A model generated the notes under the pieces. It had not been told where the DNA came from, did not search any database, and saw nothing but the letters and a program-made list of their open reading frames with translations. Positions 43,867 to 52,771 of a DNA stretch of 64,000 nt are shown piece by piece; within the stretch, counting starts at the first letter, position 1; the number at the start of each line of letters is the position of its first letter. The position numbers and the translations under genes are program-made. Where the stretch lies: positions 124,001 through 188,000 of the forward strand of contig NZ_JARBUT010000001.1 of assembly GCF_028882275.1 (NCBI RefSeq). The letters run 5' to 3'. The stretch is from Nocardiopsis sp. N85 (GTDB lineage Bacteria; Actinomycetota; Actinomycetes; Streptosporangiales; Streptosporangiaceae).

Positions 43867-44325
43867 GTGTCGGAGATCGTGGTGCGACGGAGGCGCGGGA
43901 AGAGGAAGTGGCGCCTCGGGATACCGGTCGCCCTGGGCGGTGTCCTGTTCGCTCTCGGAGTGCTCCCGGACCTGCTGGGCACCTTCGAGATCGAGGCATC
44001 CTGGCCGGTGGCGATCACGATCGTGGTGTCGGTGGTGTCCGGTGCGCTCTTGGACGTGTTCGACCTGCGCCGCGAGGTGAAGGACCCCGAACAGGCGTCG
44101 GAAGAGGTCCCGGGCCCGGGACTGGACCCGGGCTCGGAAGAGGACGATCGGGAACCGGGCATTTCCTGCTCGCGGACCATGGGGGAACGGGCGCTGGCAG
44201 AAGGCGGGCGTGGCCTGCTGCTGATCGAGGCCACCGCCGCCGTGCGGGGTCACCGACCGGTGTGCGAGTGCTGCGACCTGGGGCGGCACACCTGGGTGGT
44301 GTTCAGCACGCCCGTCATCGCCTGA
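43867..44325 (+). CDS. Two-helix membrane protein with a HATPase-like C-terminal tail
   Basis: 152 residues from a GTG. A basic start (RRRRGKRKWRLG) is followed by two hydrophobic segments (about residues 18-38 and 46-64), a Glu/Pro-rich linker and a C-terminal block LAEGGRGLLLIEATAAVRG then GRHTWVVFSTP. That block matches the G2 box and end of anti-sigma-type ATPases, but the N box and G1 box are absent. It may be a chimera, a domain remnant or chance similarity. A converging frame on the other strand looks less convincing. Confidence 0.55.
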   Translation: MSEIVVRRRRGKRKWRLGIPVALGGVLFALGVLPDLLGTFEIEASWPVAITIVVSVVSGALLDVFDLRREVKDPEQASEEVPGPGLDPGSEEDDREPGISCSRTMGERALAEGGRGLLLIEATAAVRGHRPVCECCDLGRHTWVVFSTPVIA

Positions 44326-44563
44326 GTGAGAAGACGAGAAGAAGCGGGTGCCGGTCTGCCCCCTTTCCGGGGCGGCCCCCACCGACGATCACCCTTCAGC
44401 GGTCGCGCGGGGGATCGAGAAACCCGATGCGGGATGTGAATGGTCGTCCATTCTTTTTACACATCCGGCATTGGTGTATTTCCACGCCTTGTAAGGTCTT
44501 CGGGAGGTGTGAGCGCACCCGCGTCCGTAATTCGGGGGAGGGGAGTCCGCTACGAGGACTCCG

Positions 44564-45220
44564 TTAGTAGTTGTGCCCACTCTGCCAGTAGGTCCAGGCC
44601 GCACAGGGGGTTCCATAGTATTCGGAGATGTACCCCAGGCCCCAGGAGATCTGGTGCGAAGCATTGTTCCGAAACCCCTGCGGCAGGGTGCCGTGCACAC
44701 CGGGTACGAAGCCGCTGATGCCGACCGCCCCGCTCTCGGGGTCGGTGAAGGTGTGATCCCAGTTCGAGGTCGCGCCCCAGAGGTTGCTCAGACATTGCCA
44801 TTCGTCGTCGGTCCAGCCGTACCCTTCGGCTTCGTTCCGGGCGATGTTCTGGTTGTCGAGCCTGTTGGGGTTGCCCTGGCCCCACTCGTATTCCTCGGGT
44901 TCCTCCGGGCGGTCGGCGTCCACCCACGTCTCGTCGCCGCAGGAAGGGCCGCGTACGAGGCACACCATTTGTCGGACGCCCTCGTTGAAGGTCTTGCTCA
45001 GCTCAAGTTGGTAGACCGCGACCATGACGGCGGCGACGAGGATGAGCACCGCCGCGGTCTCGGTGAGGGCGGCCCCTCGATCCCGGTGTGCGTCGTGGGG
45101 GGCCGGGCACAGCCAATGCCAGGTTCGCGGAGGTCCATTGAGTTCCCCCGCACGCCCTGCGGGCCTCGACGGCGTTGGCCGACGGGGATCCCCGATGTGA
45201 GTGTGTCGGGAGGCGAACAA
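44564..45220 (-). CDS. Pilin-leader protein fused to lysozyme/APF-like domain
   Basis: 218 residues from a TTG at 45220 with GGAG 7 bases upstream. A class III leader is placed 48 residues in: DRG followed by AALTETAAVLILVAAVMVAVYQ, so the Gly at residue 49 has Glu at +5. The C-terminal domain (about 135-218) matches the aggregation-promoting-factor/transglycosylase-like fold: DDEWQCLSNLWGATSNWD, SGAVGISGFVPG, QISWGLGYISEYYGTPCAAWTYWQ. The catalytic Glu expected in the W-x-x-E-S-x-W motif is replaced by Thr (residue 151). It is the last gene of an operon with a pilin and an OmpA-type lipoprotein. Confidence 0.75.
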   Translation of the reverse strand: MFASRHTHIGDPRRPTPSRPAGRAGELNGPPRTWHWLCPAPHDAHRDRGAALTETAAVLILVAAVMVAVYQLELSKTFNEGVRQMVCLVRGPSCGDETWVDADRPEEPEEYEWGQGNPNRLDNQNIARNEAEGYGWTDDEWQCLSNLWGATSNWDHTFTDPESGAVGISGFVPGVHGTLPQGFRNNASHQISWGLGYISEYYGTPCAAWTYWQSGHNY

Positions 45221-45273
45221 AACAGCTCCAGAGTTGGGTGGGGGAGTGGGGGGAGTAGGCGATGGGGGTGACG

Positions 45274-45789
45274 TCAGGAGACCGGAATGTCCTCGATCGG
45301 CTCGAAATTAGGAATTTCGATAGTAAGCTCTTCCACTCCATCTGGTATTGAGAATAGAGACCAATATGCGACTTGATCACCTGGCTCGACGCGCTGGCTG
45401 AAATCATTTGACGTCTTTCCTGAACACAAGCATGCTCCGGTGCTATCCATGATTGGGTGATAGCGCGTGGCATGCTCCTGGTTCAGTGCGGTGACGCCTG
45501 CAAAGTTCGGTCCTGAATATGTATATGTTCTGTCGCTTAGCCAAGCGAGAACTACACGCTCGCTCCCGCTGTTTTTTACGCTCCAAGTTATGGAAACAAT
45601 ATTTCCTTCGGAGCTTCTCTCTGCCTGGTGAACTTCAGCATTCAGTCCAGTAGAGAGCTGGTTATTCCCGCTGGAGGAGCCTAATGAATTAAGGTTTTCG
45701 GTCTTCGGATGCGGTCCTGCGTGGCTGACGCCCACTGCTATGGTGAGGGAGGACACAGAAGTAGCGCATACAAGCCATGCTTTTTTCAA
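45274..45789 (-). CDS. Exported protein, paralogue of the upstream OmpA lipoprotein's N-terminal domain
   Basis: 171 residues from a TTG at 45789 that starts a clean signal peptide (LKKAWLVCATSVSSLTIAVG); an ATG at 45903 is open but would overlap the OmpA gene by 104 bp. The domain WSVKNSGSERVVLAWLSDR, GACLCSG, PGDQVAYWSLFSIPDGVEELTIEIPNFEPIEDIPVS aligns with ITNKSGEDFRISQGLSDD, GDCFCLA, SGETVETWVIFPAPPSDVEAMTITTPL and LDIPVS in the upstream protein. Shared C-x-C and DIPVS marks show gene duplication. Strongly AT-richer than the flanking genes. Function unknown. Confidence 0.7.
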   Translation of the reverse strand: MKKAWLVCATSVSSLTIAVGVSHAGPHPKTENLNSLGSSSGNNQLSTGLNAEVHQAERSSEGNIVSITWSVKNSGSERVVLAWLSDRTYTYSGPNFAGVTALNQEHATRYHPIMDSTGACLCSGKTSNDFSQRVEPGDQVAYWSLFSIPDGVEELTIEIPNFEPIEDIPVS

Positions 45790-45799
45790 ATTTCGGTGC

Positions 45800-46900
45800 C
45801 TATTGCTTTGCGAATGTGACGCTGACTCGTCGATTTCTTTCCCTTCCTTCCTCTGTGTTATTGTCTGCGATGGGATCGCTCGACCCATGTCCTTGCACTT
45901 CAAATTCTATTCCTTCCCTGGCTACGAGCTCAGACAGGGCGGATTCAACTGTTGCGGCTCGGTCTTGTGAAAGAGAAAGGTTAACAGAGTCGCTTCCGGT
46001 GTTATCGGCATGTCCGTCAATTTTTACAGTTTCAGAATTGGCATCATTGATTTCTTGGGCTACTTGATCCAAAATTTCTTGAGCCTCAGGGCTGAGTTCA
46101 GATTTATTTGTTTCGAACAGTACGTCAGAAGAGAGAATGATGCTCACCTCCTCGTTGTTCTCTGTTCGTCCTGTTTGATCTTCAGTGTTGTCTGATATGT
46201 TTGTAAGAGGAAAAATTTCTGGACTGGAAAGTCCAGCGCTTTCGATGGTTTCGGATGATTCGCTGACTGGGATGTCCAAAAGTGGTGGAGTTAGTGGTGT
46301 TGTGATTGTCATTGCTTCGACGTCACTCGGGGGTGCGGGGAATATGACCCAGGTCTCAACGGTTTCTCCTGATTCGATGGGGCCTTCGAAGGCCAAGCAG
46401 AAGCAATCCCCATTATTTTGCTTGTGGCTTATATGTCTATTTTGGTTTTTTGTATCTATTAGGGTTACGGCGTTCGCCGTGTAGGGGTTATTGTCATCGG
46501 AAAGCCCTTGAGATATTCGGAAATCTTCCCCTGACTTGTTTGTTATTCCAAGGCGCAGCCTTAGGAGATCGCTGTCTACTCTCTCTAGGGAGTAGACGTC
46601 GATCTGAAATTGACCTCCGAGGGTCGTTGAGGAGGTTATGCTGCTTGCAATTATATTTTTTGAACTGCCGGGGTCTTCATGGGGTGGGGTGTTTGTATTT
46701 TCGTTTCCCGAGCCTCCATCTTCCTTTTCTATATTTCCTTCTGGGGGAACCACACAACTAGAAGTGAGTGCAATGAAGGATGCCACCAGGAGGGTTATCT
46801 TTATTATTTTTTTTGGAGGGTTCGGGTTTATTTTTGGCAAGACTTCTCTATTTTCCCGGTTTTTATTCGGGTAGGAGAAACGCTGGTTTGTGTTTTGCAT
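45800..46900 (-). CDS. OmpA-domain (peptidoglycan-binding) lipoprotein
   Basis: 366 residues from an ATG that overlaps the stop of the pilin gene (TGATG). Lipid-attachment Cys near residue 49 (VASFIALTSSCVVPP). A beta-sandwich-like domain at about 88-215 is shared with the downstream gene. A C-terminal OmpA domain (about 250-366) shows VLFETNKSELSPEAQEIL, IDGHADNTGSDSVNLSLSQDRA and EEGRERNRRVSV, with the Asp and Arg that contact diaminopimelate. Base composition is low: 21 GC in the 60 bases at 46801 and 27 in the 60 at 46141. Likely anchors the structure to the wall; probably acquired. Confidence 0.85.
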   Translation of the reverse strand: MQNTNQRFSYPNKNRENREVLPKINPNPPKKIIKITLLVASFIALTSSCVVPPEGNIEKEDGGSGNENTNTPPHEDPGSSKNIIASSITSSTTLGGQFQIDVYSLERVDSDLLRLRLGITNKSGEDFRISQGLSDDNNPYTANAVTLIDTKNQNRHISHKQNNGDCFCLAFEGPIESGETVETWVIFPAPPSDVEAMTITTPLTPPLLDIPVSESSETIESAGLSSPEIFPLTNISDNTEDQTGRTENNEEVSIILSSDVLFETNKSELSPEAQEILDQVAQEINDANSETVKIDGHADNTGSDSVNLSLSQDRAATVESALSELVAREGIEFEVQGHGSSDPIADNNTEEGRERNRRVSVTFAKQ

Positions 46901-47112
46901 CAGGGGCCGCTAAGGGCATCATCGATCGAGGTGCTGACGGCGTCCGATATGAGAGAAGGGATGCCGAGAGCGAAGACGCCGATGGCGATTGCGGCCACGA
47001 GAATTAGGATGGCTGCGTATTCAACGATTCCGGCGCCCTTGTCGTTCTTGTGGGCCGGGGGAGCGATCAGGGTGCTCAGTGTCACCCAGAAACCGCTGGT
47101 CAGTTTCTTCAT
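46900..47112 (-). CDS. Flp-type pilin
   Basis: 70 residues. The leader is 26 residues long and ends DKG, followed by AGIVEYAAILILVAAIAIGVFALG, so Gly 26 precedes a mature N-terminus with Glu at +5 and Tyr at +6, diagnostic of Flp pilins. The mature protein of about 44 residues ends in ISDAVSTSIDDALSGP. It is the first gene of the operon and is translationally coupled to the OmpA lipoprotein. Would need a prepilin peptidase and a TadABC machine, of which TadABC lies at 61.6-64 kb. Confidence 0.85.
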   Translation of the reverse strand: MKKLTSGFWVTLSTLIAPPAHKNDKGAGIVEYAAILILVAAIAIGVFALGIPSLISDAVSTSIDDALSGP

Positions 47113-48212
47113 GGGAGTCAGTTCCTAGGGGGAGGAGGTCGGGGTCATGGGCCACTTCCTCGTAGCCCTCTAAGGGTGGACCAAGGGTCAGGATCCATCG
47201 GCTGTCCACCACTCGGGTGCGGGAAGCCCACGTGCGCAGACACCTCGGGATCCTCACTATCCGGCACGAACCCCGGGTGTGCCCCGGGGCCTGGCCGGAT
47301 GTGGCCACCCCTCTTCTCGATGCCCGGCGTATCCCACCATCACACCTTGTCCACAGGACACCTTCCGGTTATCTATGAAAATCCTGGTGAGAACACCCGC
47401 TGTCCGCTTCCCACACGCATCCGAATGCGTAACCCGTCTCGGTGAAGCGCACACGAACCTTGGTAACGTTCCGTGTTCGATAGGTCACCATTATCCCAGG
47501 CGTCCCGTGAGAAGTCACCACCACCTGCGGATTTCCCGAATACGCTGTGAATCACCAGGTCACACGTACCGAGCAGTCAGAGAGCACCGCACTTCGGAAA
47601 CCTCGGACGGCACAACGGCCACTCGCTCTCCAGTGCTTCACATCTCCTCGGGGCCGCTACGAAGCAGCCCCCGAAGCCGTTGTCCCTCGCGGCGTCGCCC
47701 ACGCACACACTCCGTGGCCCCCTGGCTTCCGGCTCCGGGGCCGAAGCCGGTTCGGGCTGGGGCGATGGCGATTTCGGTGGCGAAGGGGTTCCGGCGGTGG
47801 TGGCGGCCGGGGCGACTGATCGGAACCGGTCCACCGTCCCCGCCAAGGGCTTCGCCCGCGAGCCTCGCCCGAACGTTCCCCGTTCGGACTGACGAGGACC
47901 CGTACCCCGACCCCTGGACGTGCCCCGAGCCCGTACCCCGGCGGTCCGGTCGCACCGGCTTCGTGCCCCGAGCCAGGGCCTCGCGCTCCGCTCCGGCCTT
48001 TGACGGGACGTGGCGGTCCGTCACCCCACCGCGCGGACCCTCGCGGTCCGCGCCCCCCGGATGACGAAGGGCCGGGCACCGCGCCTCTCACAAGGCGCGG
48101 TGCCCGGCCCGTTCTCTCCTCCCGGCCCGGAAGGACGGCACCGTTGCCTGCCAACAACGTCGTCCCACGCCGCCACCCTTGCCCGGTACTCCCGGGGCCG
48201 GGAGAACGGGGC
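47113..48212. other. 1.1-kb region without a supported gene
   Basis: Frames on both strands are open here but Arg/Pro-rich and overlapping, typical of non-coding GC-rich DNA. The part near 47330-47560 is AT-richer and presumably holds the promoter of the pilin operon. A strong terminator lies at 48069-48110. Confidence 0.4.
48069..48110. terminator. Strong hairpin terminator
   Basis: A perfect 18-bp stem (gggccgggcaccgcgcct and complement) with a 6-base loop lies 100 bp downstream of the LLM gene end. Confidence 0.85.
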
Positions 48213-49220
48213 TCATTCCGCTGAGGGACCGTTCAGTCCGGCGACATCCGCCAGCAGCTCGAAGGAACGCAGACGGGCCTGCTTGTCGTAGATCATCGAC
48301 GACACCATCACCTCGTCCACGCCCGTGTCGGTGACGAACAGTTCGAGCTTGCGGCGCACCGTCTCCGGGGAGCCCACGAACGAGTAACGAAGCATGTGTT
48401 CCAGGCGTTCCCGCTCTCCCGGACGCCACATGGTGTCGAGGGAGTCCACCGGTGGGCGCAGCAGACCGCGCGCCCCGCGCACGGTGCCCAGGAAGGCCTG
48501 CTGCATGGTCGTGAACAGGCGGCGGGCCTCTTCGTCGGTGTCGGCGACGAACGCGTTCACCCCGGCCATCGCGTACGGTTCCGACTGCTGCCGTGACGGC
48601 CGGAAGTCCTCCCGGTAGGCCTTCAGCGCCTCGTACAGGGCGTCGGGAGCGAAATGGGACGCGAAGGCGTAGGGCAGTCCGAGCTGCGCCGCCAACTGGG
48701 CGCCGAACAGGCTCGAACCCAGGATCCACAGGGGCACTCGCAGGCCCTCGCCGGGGATCGCGCGTACCGGCCGCCCGGGTTCGGCGGGCTCGAAGTAGGA
48801 CTGCAATTCCTGGACGTCGTGCGGGAACGCCGAAGCGGCGCTGTGGTCGCGGCGCAGCGCCATCATGGTGCGCGGATCGGTACCCGGGGCCCGGCCCAGG
48901 CCGAGGTCGATCCGGCCGGGGTACAGGGATTCCAGGGTGCCGAACTGTTCGGCGACCACCAGGGGGGAGTGGTTGGGGAGCATGACGCCGCCCGCGCCGA
49001 CCCGGATGGTCGAGGTGCCCTCGGCGATGAAACCGAGGGAGACCGAGGTGGCGGCGCTGGCGATGGCCTGCATGTTGTGGTGTTCGGACAGCCAGAACCG
49101 CCGGTAACCGAGCCGCTCCACGTGCCGGGCGAGATCGCGGGCGTCGCGCAGCGCCCGCCCCGGGGTGGAACCCTCGGTGATGCTCGCGTGGTCGAGCACG
49201 GACAGGGTGACGGTGGACAT
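48213..49220 (-). CDS. LLM-class flavin-dependent monooxygenase
   Basis: 335 residues from the ATG at 49220, with GGAGAGGAAA upstream. The luciferase-like TIM-barrel signature is seen in [59 protein letters not shown] and [28 protein letters not shown]. This is the MsnO8/YhbW type of the family, using FMNH2 from a partner reductase. Substrate unknown. Divergent from an ArsR-type regulator with an intervening dyad, so regulation by that protein is likely. Confidence 0.9.
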   Translation of the reverse strand: MSTVTLSVLDHASITEGSTPGRALRDARDLARHVERLGYRRFWLSEHHNMQAIASAATSVSLGFIAEGTSTIRVGAGGVMLPNHSPLVVAEQFGTLESLYPGRIDLGLGRAPGTDPRTMMALRRDHSAASAFPHDVQELQSYFEPAEPGRPVRAIPGEGLRVPLWILGSSLFGAQLAAQLGLPYAFASHFAPDALYEALKAYREDFRPSRQQSEPYAMAGVNAFVADTDEEARRLFTTMQQAFLGTVRGARGLLRPPVDSLDTMWRPGERERLEHMLRYSFVGSPETVRRKLELFVTDTGVDEVMVSSMIYDKQARLRSFELLADVAGLNGPSAE

Positions 49221-49612
49221 GGGTGTTTCCTCTCCCCCCGAGGCGCGTTCACGGACCTCGTCGGGTGCCCTGGCCGACTCGGCGGCGACCAGCACGTTCG
49301 ATGTTCGATGAATATCGAATATGAAGATACACCCACGGCTGTCCTCTTCGTTCGACCTCGGCCCGGAGCGGCGACCCGGAGGCGGTCGAGTGGCGGCTCG
49401 GAGGCGGCGGGGCGGCGGTTGAAGCGGCGGCGGGAGGGTCCACCCACCTGGTTATGCTGGTGTGCACAGCGCCCCGTCCCCTCGGGGACCGCGGGGGACC
49501 CGGACCGCTGTGACCTCCGGCCACCCCGACCCAGCGTGCGGGGCGGCGAGGGAGTGAGATCGACGACGATCCCGCCCGGCTCCCCGCCGGGCGCCGCAGG
49601 AGGAGGCCCGTC
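49221..49612. promoter_or_regulatory. Divergent region with ArsR-type operator
   Basis: About 390 bp. A perfect inverted repeat TTCGAT-N4-ATCGAA lies at 49304-49319, with a further TTCGAT half-site just before it at 49297-49302, about 85 bp from the monooxygenase start. Confidence 0.6.
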
Positions 49613-49966
49613 TTGGCACCCAGGGAGCCCGAGCACCCCAGGCTCGACGGGGTCGAGCTGGTGACGGTGCTGGCCGCGCTGGCCGAACCCACCCGGTTGA
49701 AGATCGTGCGGATGCTCGCCGCGAGGAGCGGCGAACGCGCCTGGAAGGACATCGACCTGCCGATCGCGCAGTCGACGCTGAGCCATCACCTGAAGATCCT
49801 GCGCAACGCCGGCCTCGTGCAGAGCCGCACCGAGGGCACCCGCTGTTTCATCTCCCTGCGCGACCGGGACCTGGAGCGGCGTTTCCCCGGACTCCTGGAG
49901 ACCGTGCTGTCCTGCCGGGACGCCGCCACCCGCCAGGGGGCGGGCCTGCGCGACCAGGTCTCGTAG
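49613..49966 (+). CDS. ArsR-family winged-helix regulator
   Basis: 117 residues from a TTG with GGAGGAGG 8 bases upstream. The winged helix is clear: VLAALAEPTRLKIVRMLAARSGERAWKDI, AQSTLSHHLKILRNAGLVQSRTEGTRCFISL. No Cys metal site typical of ArsR is seen, so it may sense another signal. Paired divergently with an LLM monooxygenase gene, a common arrangement. Candidate binder of TTCGAT-N4-ATCGAA. Confidence 0.87.
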   Translation: MAPREPEHPRLDGVELVTVLAALAEPTRLKIVRMLAARSGERAWKDIDLPIAQSTLSHHLKILRNAGLVQSRTEGTRCFISLRDRDLERRFPGLLETVLSCRDAATRQGAGLRDQVS

Positions 49967-51776
49967 GGCGGGCGTCCGTCCTCCCACCGCCGGCCCTGCG
50001 CCGCACCCGCCGGTCGCCCACCGGCCCCGGCTCCCTGTTTCCGTGCCCGCGCGCCGGGCGGTGGCATGGTCGAGAAGGCGGACGGAACCCCTCACCCCCA
50101 GGAGTAGGAGTGAACGGGGGCGTGAGGCGCCGCCCGCCCTCGGTAACGTTCAGCACCCGAGAACGGGATCGGACGGTGATCCCGGCCGGGGGCCGCAGCA
50201 CTCACCTTAGGGGAAAGGTCGCCGCCGTCGCCGAGAATCATGGAAATCCATCGACGCGGAATCGGGATTCCAGGCGGGTTAGGCAAGAAAGTCGGTTTCG
50301 GTCTGTCATCTTCTCGTCGCAGCCGAGGTGCGCCGGTGCCCTCATGATGCGGGCGGGACCGAAGGGACGCCACCCCGGGCGGGAAGGGGATCGGGTCCGA
50401 GGAGTTCTCCCACCGGAGTCGAAGAACGGATTGGCATACGGGTGAACGTATGAAAAACGTGGCAGGTGGGCCCGTTGTACCTCTCCGGGCCCACCTGCCA
50501 TCCCCCGTTTCATTGTGGCGTGTAAGGGGCCGGGTATGGAGAACGCAGTCCTTTTCCTCGGCCCCCGACCAAGTTCTATACCTTGCCGCGAACCTTGCGC
50601 AAACGAGGTGTTCGAAATCGATCGGTAGTGGCCCCCGTGCGGGTTCTCGGCATGCGCACGAGTGTGCGCACCCCTCTCGCCGAGAGCGTCGTTCCCAATC
50701 GCTTCCCCCCTCGGGGGCCACTGCTCTGAGTATGCACGAGAACACTGTCGGGTGTCGTCGTTTTGGCGAACGCGACCACGCCGATCGGCGTGGTGACGGG
50801 GTGTCCGGATCCCCATGGCGCGGTCGGATGCGCAGCTCGAAGCCGATGCGCGGAGGGCCGTCGAGGCTGTCGCGGGATGTCTTCAAGGGGCGAATCGGTA
50901 CGGAACGACGTTCCCCGTGCGCCGCCGGCGCTTCGCGGTCGCAGCGGCCGGAGCGCCGGCCACCGCGACCGCGCGTCCGGTGGCACGTGCCGCGTTCGGC
51001 CGCCGGGCGCGGGCGGCGGGGTTCCGGAAAAAGATCGGGGGAGTGGTGATCGGAGATGAACATATGCCGCTCGTATTTCAGGTCCGAAAAGATTCCGTGA
51101 TGAGTGACTTCGCGGTTCTCGCTTTTTCAGATCGGATCGGTGCGTTCATGTCCTTCGGGTGGCTCTGAAATATCCTCACCTTTCTGTCGTTCCGAGGTCG
51201 GGGGGAAGTGGGAGGAGGGGATGTTCCTCGTCGAATCGGGTCGCCGTGACCACCGCTCCCTCTCCGCCGTTCCAGGGCGTCCGATTCTTCTCCCCCCTCC
51301 GTGAGACCTCTCGGTCGACGGAACCGATCCGGCCGAGGGGGATCACTTTCGGGTCCGCGTCGAACCGACCGCGTCGAACCGGCCGTGCCGGGCCGACCGC
51401 ATAGGGCCATCGGATATCGAATCCCTTGGTTATCGGCGCTTTGTAAGTTCATATCCGGAATATCGTTTCCGTATGCCCCTCGCCCCGGGGGAGGTGATCA
51501 CGACCTCCTCCTCGGGGGAGAGGAGGGCGTCCGTGGACGCGCCGGGCGGGGTCACCGCCCCGGGACGCCTCCGCCTCTGGAAGGGCCGGGTCCGTACACG
51601 GGGAGCCGTATCACCCCGGGGGTGACAGGGAGGAGAGGCGCCCTCTTCCGGGTCACGTCCCCTGGAGCGACGTGGTTCTCTCGCGGCCGCGTCTTCACAG
51701 GTCGTTCCGGTGACCGGAGCGGAACGTCCTCCGTGCGCCCCCGGCCCTGTGAGCCGGTGCGGACGCGCCGCCGGAG
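49967..51776. other. 1.8-kb gene-poor region
   Basis: No frame gives a recognisable protein; long Arg-rich frames overlap on both strands. Two structures stand out: a 14-bp perfect-stem hairpin at 50461-50499 (ggcaggtgggcccg, 11-base loop) and a perfect 20-bp palindrome at 50775-50794 (ACCACGCCGATCGGCGTGGT). Whether they belong to an RNA, an operator or a decayed element cannot be told. Confidence 0.4.
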
Positions 51777-52367
51777 GTGGCGATCCTGCTGAGTGTCATC
51801 TCCGGGGAACCGGACACGGAAAGGGTGCCGGACGCTCTGTCGCCGCTCATCGGTCGCCGCCCGGACAAGGATCCGACCCGGCGGCCCACCGCCAAGGAAC
51901 TGCTGGTGACACCGCCGGGGTACGGGGACGAGACCTCCGCCCGGCAGAAGGCACGGCCGGAGGTCGTGACCCCGCGCACCCTCGTCCCGCCCTCGGACAC
52001 CTTCGACACCTCGAACGCGGCGAACCCCCCGGCTTTCGCGCGACCTTCGACGCCGCCATCGCCCTCCGGGCCCCGGACGCCCCCGGCGGGGACGGGTTCG
52101 CGGCCCTTCCGCTTCGGGGCCGGCGAGTACATGTCCGCCGCCGACCTGTCCGCCGCCGATCTGTCCGCCGCCCTCCAGGCCGGCCGACCGGAACGACGCC
52201 ATCGCCCCGCTGTGCTCCGAGCCGCACCGCGGGGCGTTCACGGGCCGGCCGCCCCTGACCGGCTCCGCCCGGCGACTGCTCGTCCACGCCCCCGCCCCGG
52301 GTGGGGAGACCCTCGCGCCACGCCCCGGGGCCCGGTGATCGGCCCTCGGCCACCGAGACCCCGGTGA
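51777..52367 (+). pseudogene. Remnant of a Ser/Thr protein kinase gene
   Basis: The frame opens with a GTG and reads LLSVISGEPDTERVPDALSPLIGRRPDKDPTRRPTAKELLVTP, the last helices of a PknB-type kinase domain (the DP-RPT-EL motif). Everything N-terminal to this is missing, and upstream DNA does not encode it in any frame. The following 130 residues are Pro/Arg-rich. It lies 400 bp before an intact kinase gene, so it may derive from a decayed paralogue. Confidence 0.6.
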
Positions 52368-52771
52368 TCCGGTGATCCGGTCGGCCGCGTATTCTTCCGT
52401 CGAGATGGCCGATAAATCGTGAGAATCATGGTAAAGGTGGTGTGAACGGATACGGAACGGGCGAGAACCCGTTTTTTCGGCGGTGTTCTTTTGCGCTTCC
52501 ATGGCCGTGATCGGCCACGGAACCTCCTGGATCCGTGCGGTACGGGACCGATGGTGCGCATATCCTTTTTCCGTCCAAGGCCGGCACATAATCTGTCACC
52601 GGGCGAACCGACGGCCGTTCCCAGGGTTCCCACCACACGTATGGCGGGTGGTTCTCGTGCCCTGTCGTCCCCGGAGCGTCCGGGAACGTACGTTCGGTCT
52701 TCGCCGAACGCGCGCGCCAGGGTCCCGTCGTCGCCGACACCCGGACCCGGAGAGTGGAAAGCGAACCCCCC

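Noticed and set aside
47279..48064. 261-codon plus-strand frame
   Set aside because: Pro/Arg/Ser-rich, no motif, overlapping open frames on the other strand; no ribosome-binding site.
50092..51063. 323-codon minus-strand frame in the gene-poor region
   Set aside because: No recognisable domain, Arg/Pro/His-rich, and passes through a perfect palindrome and hairpin.
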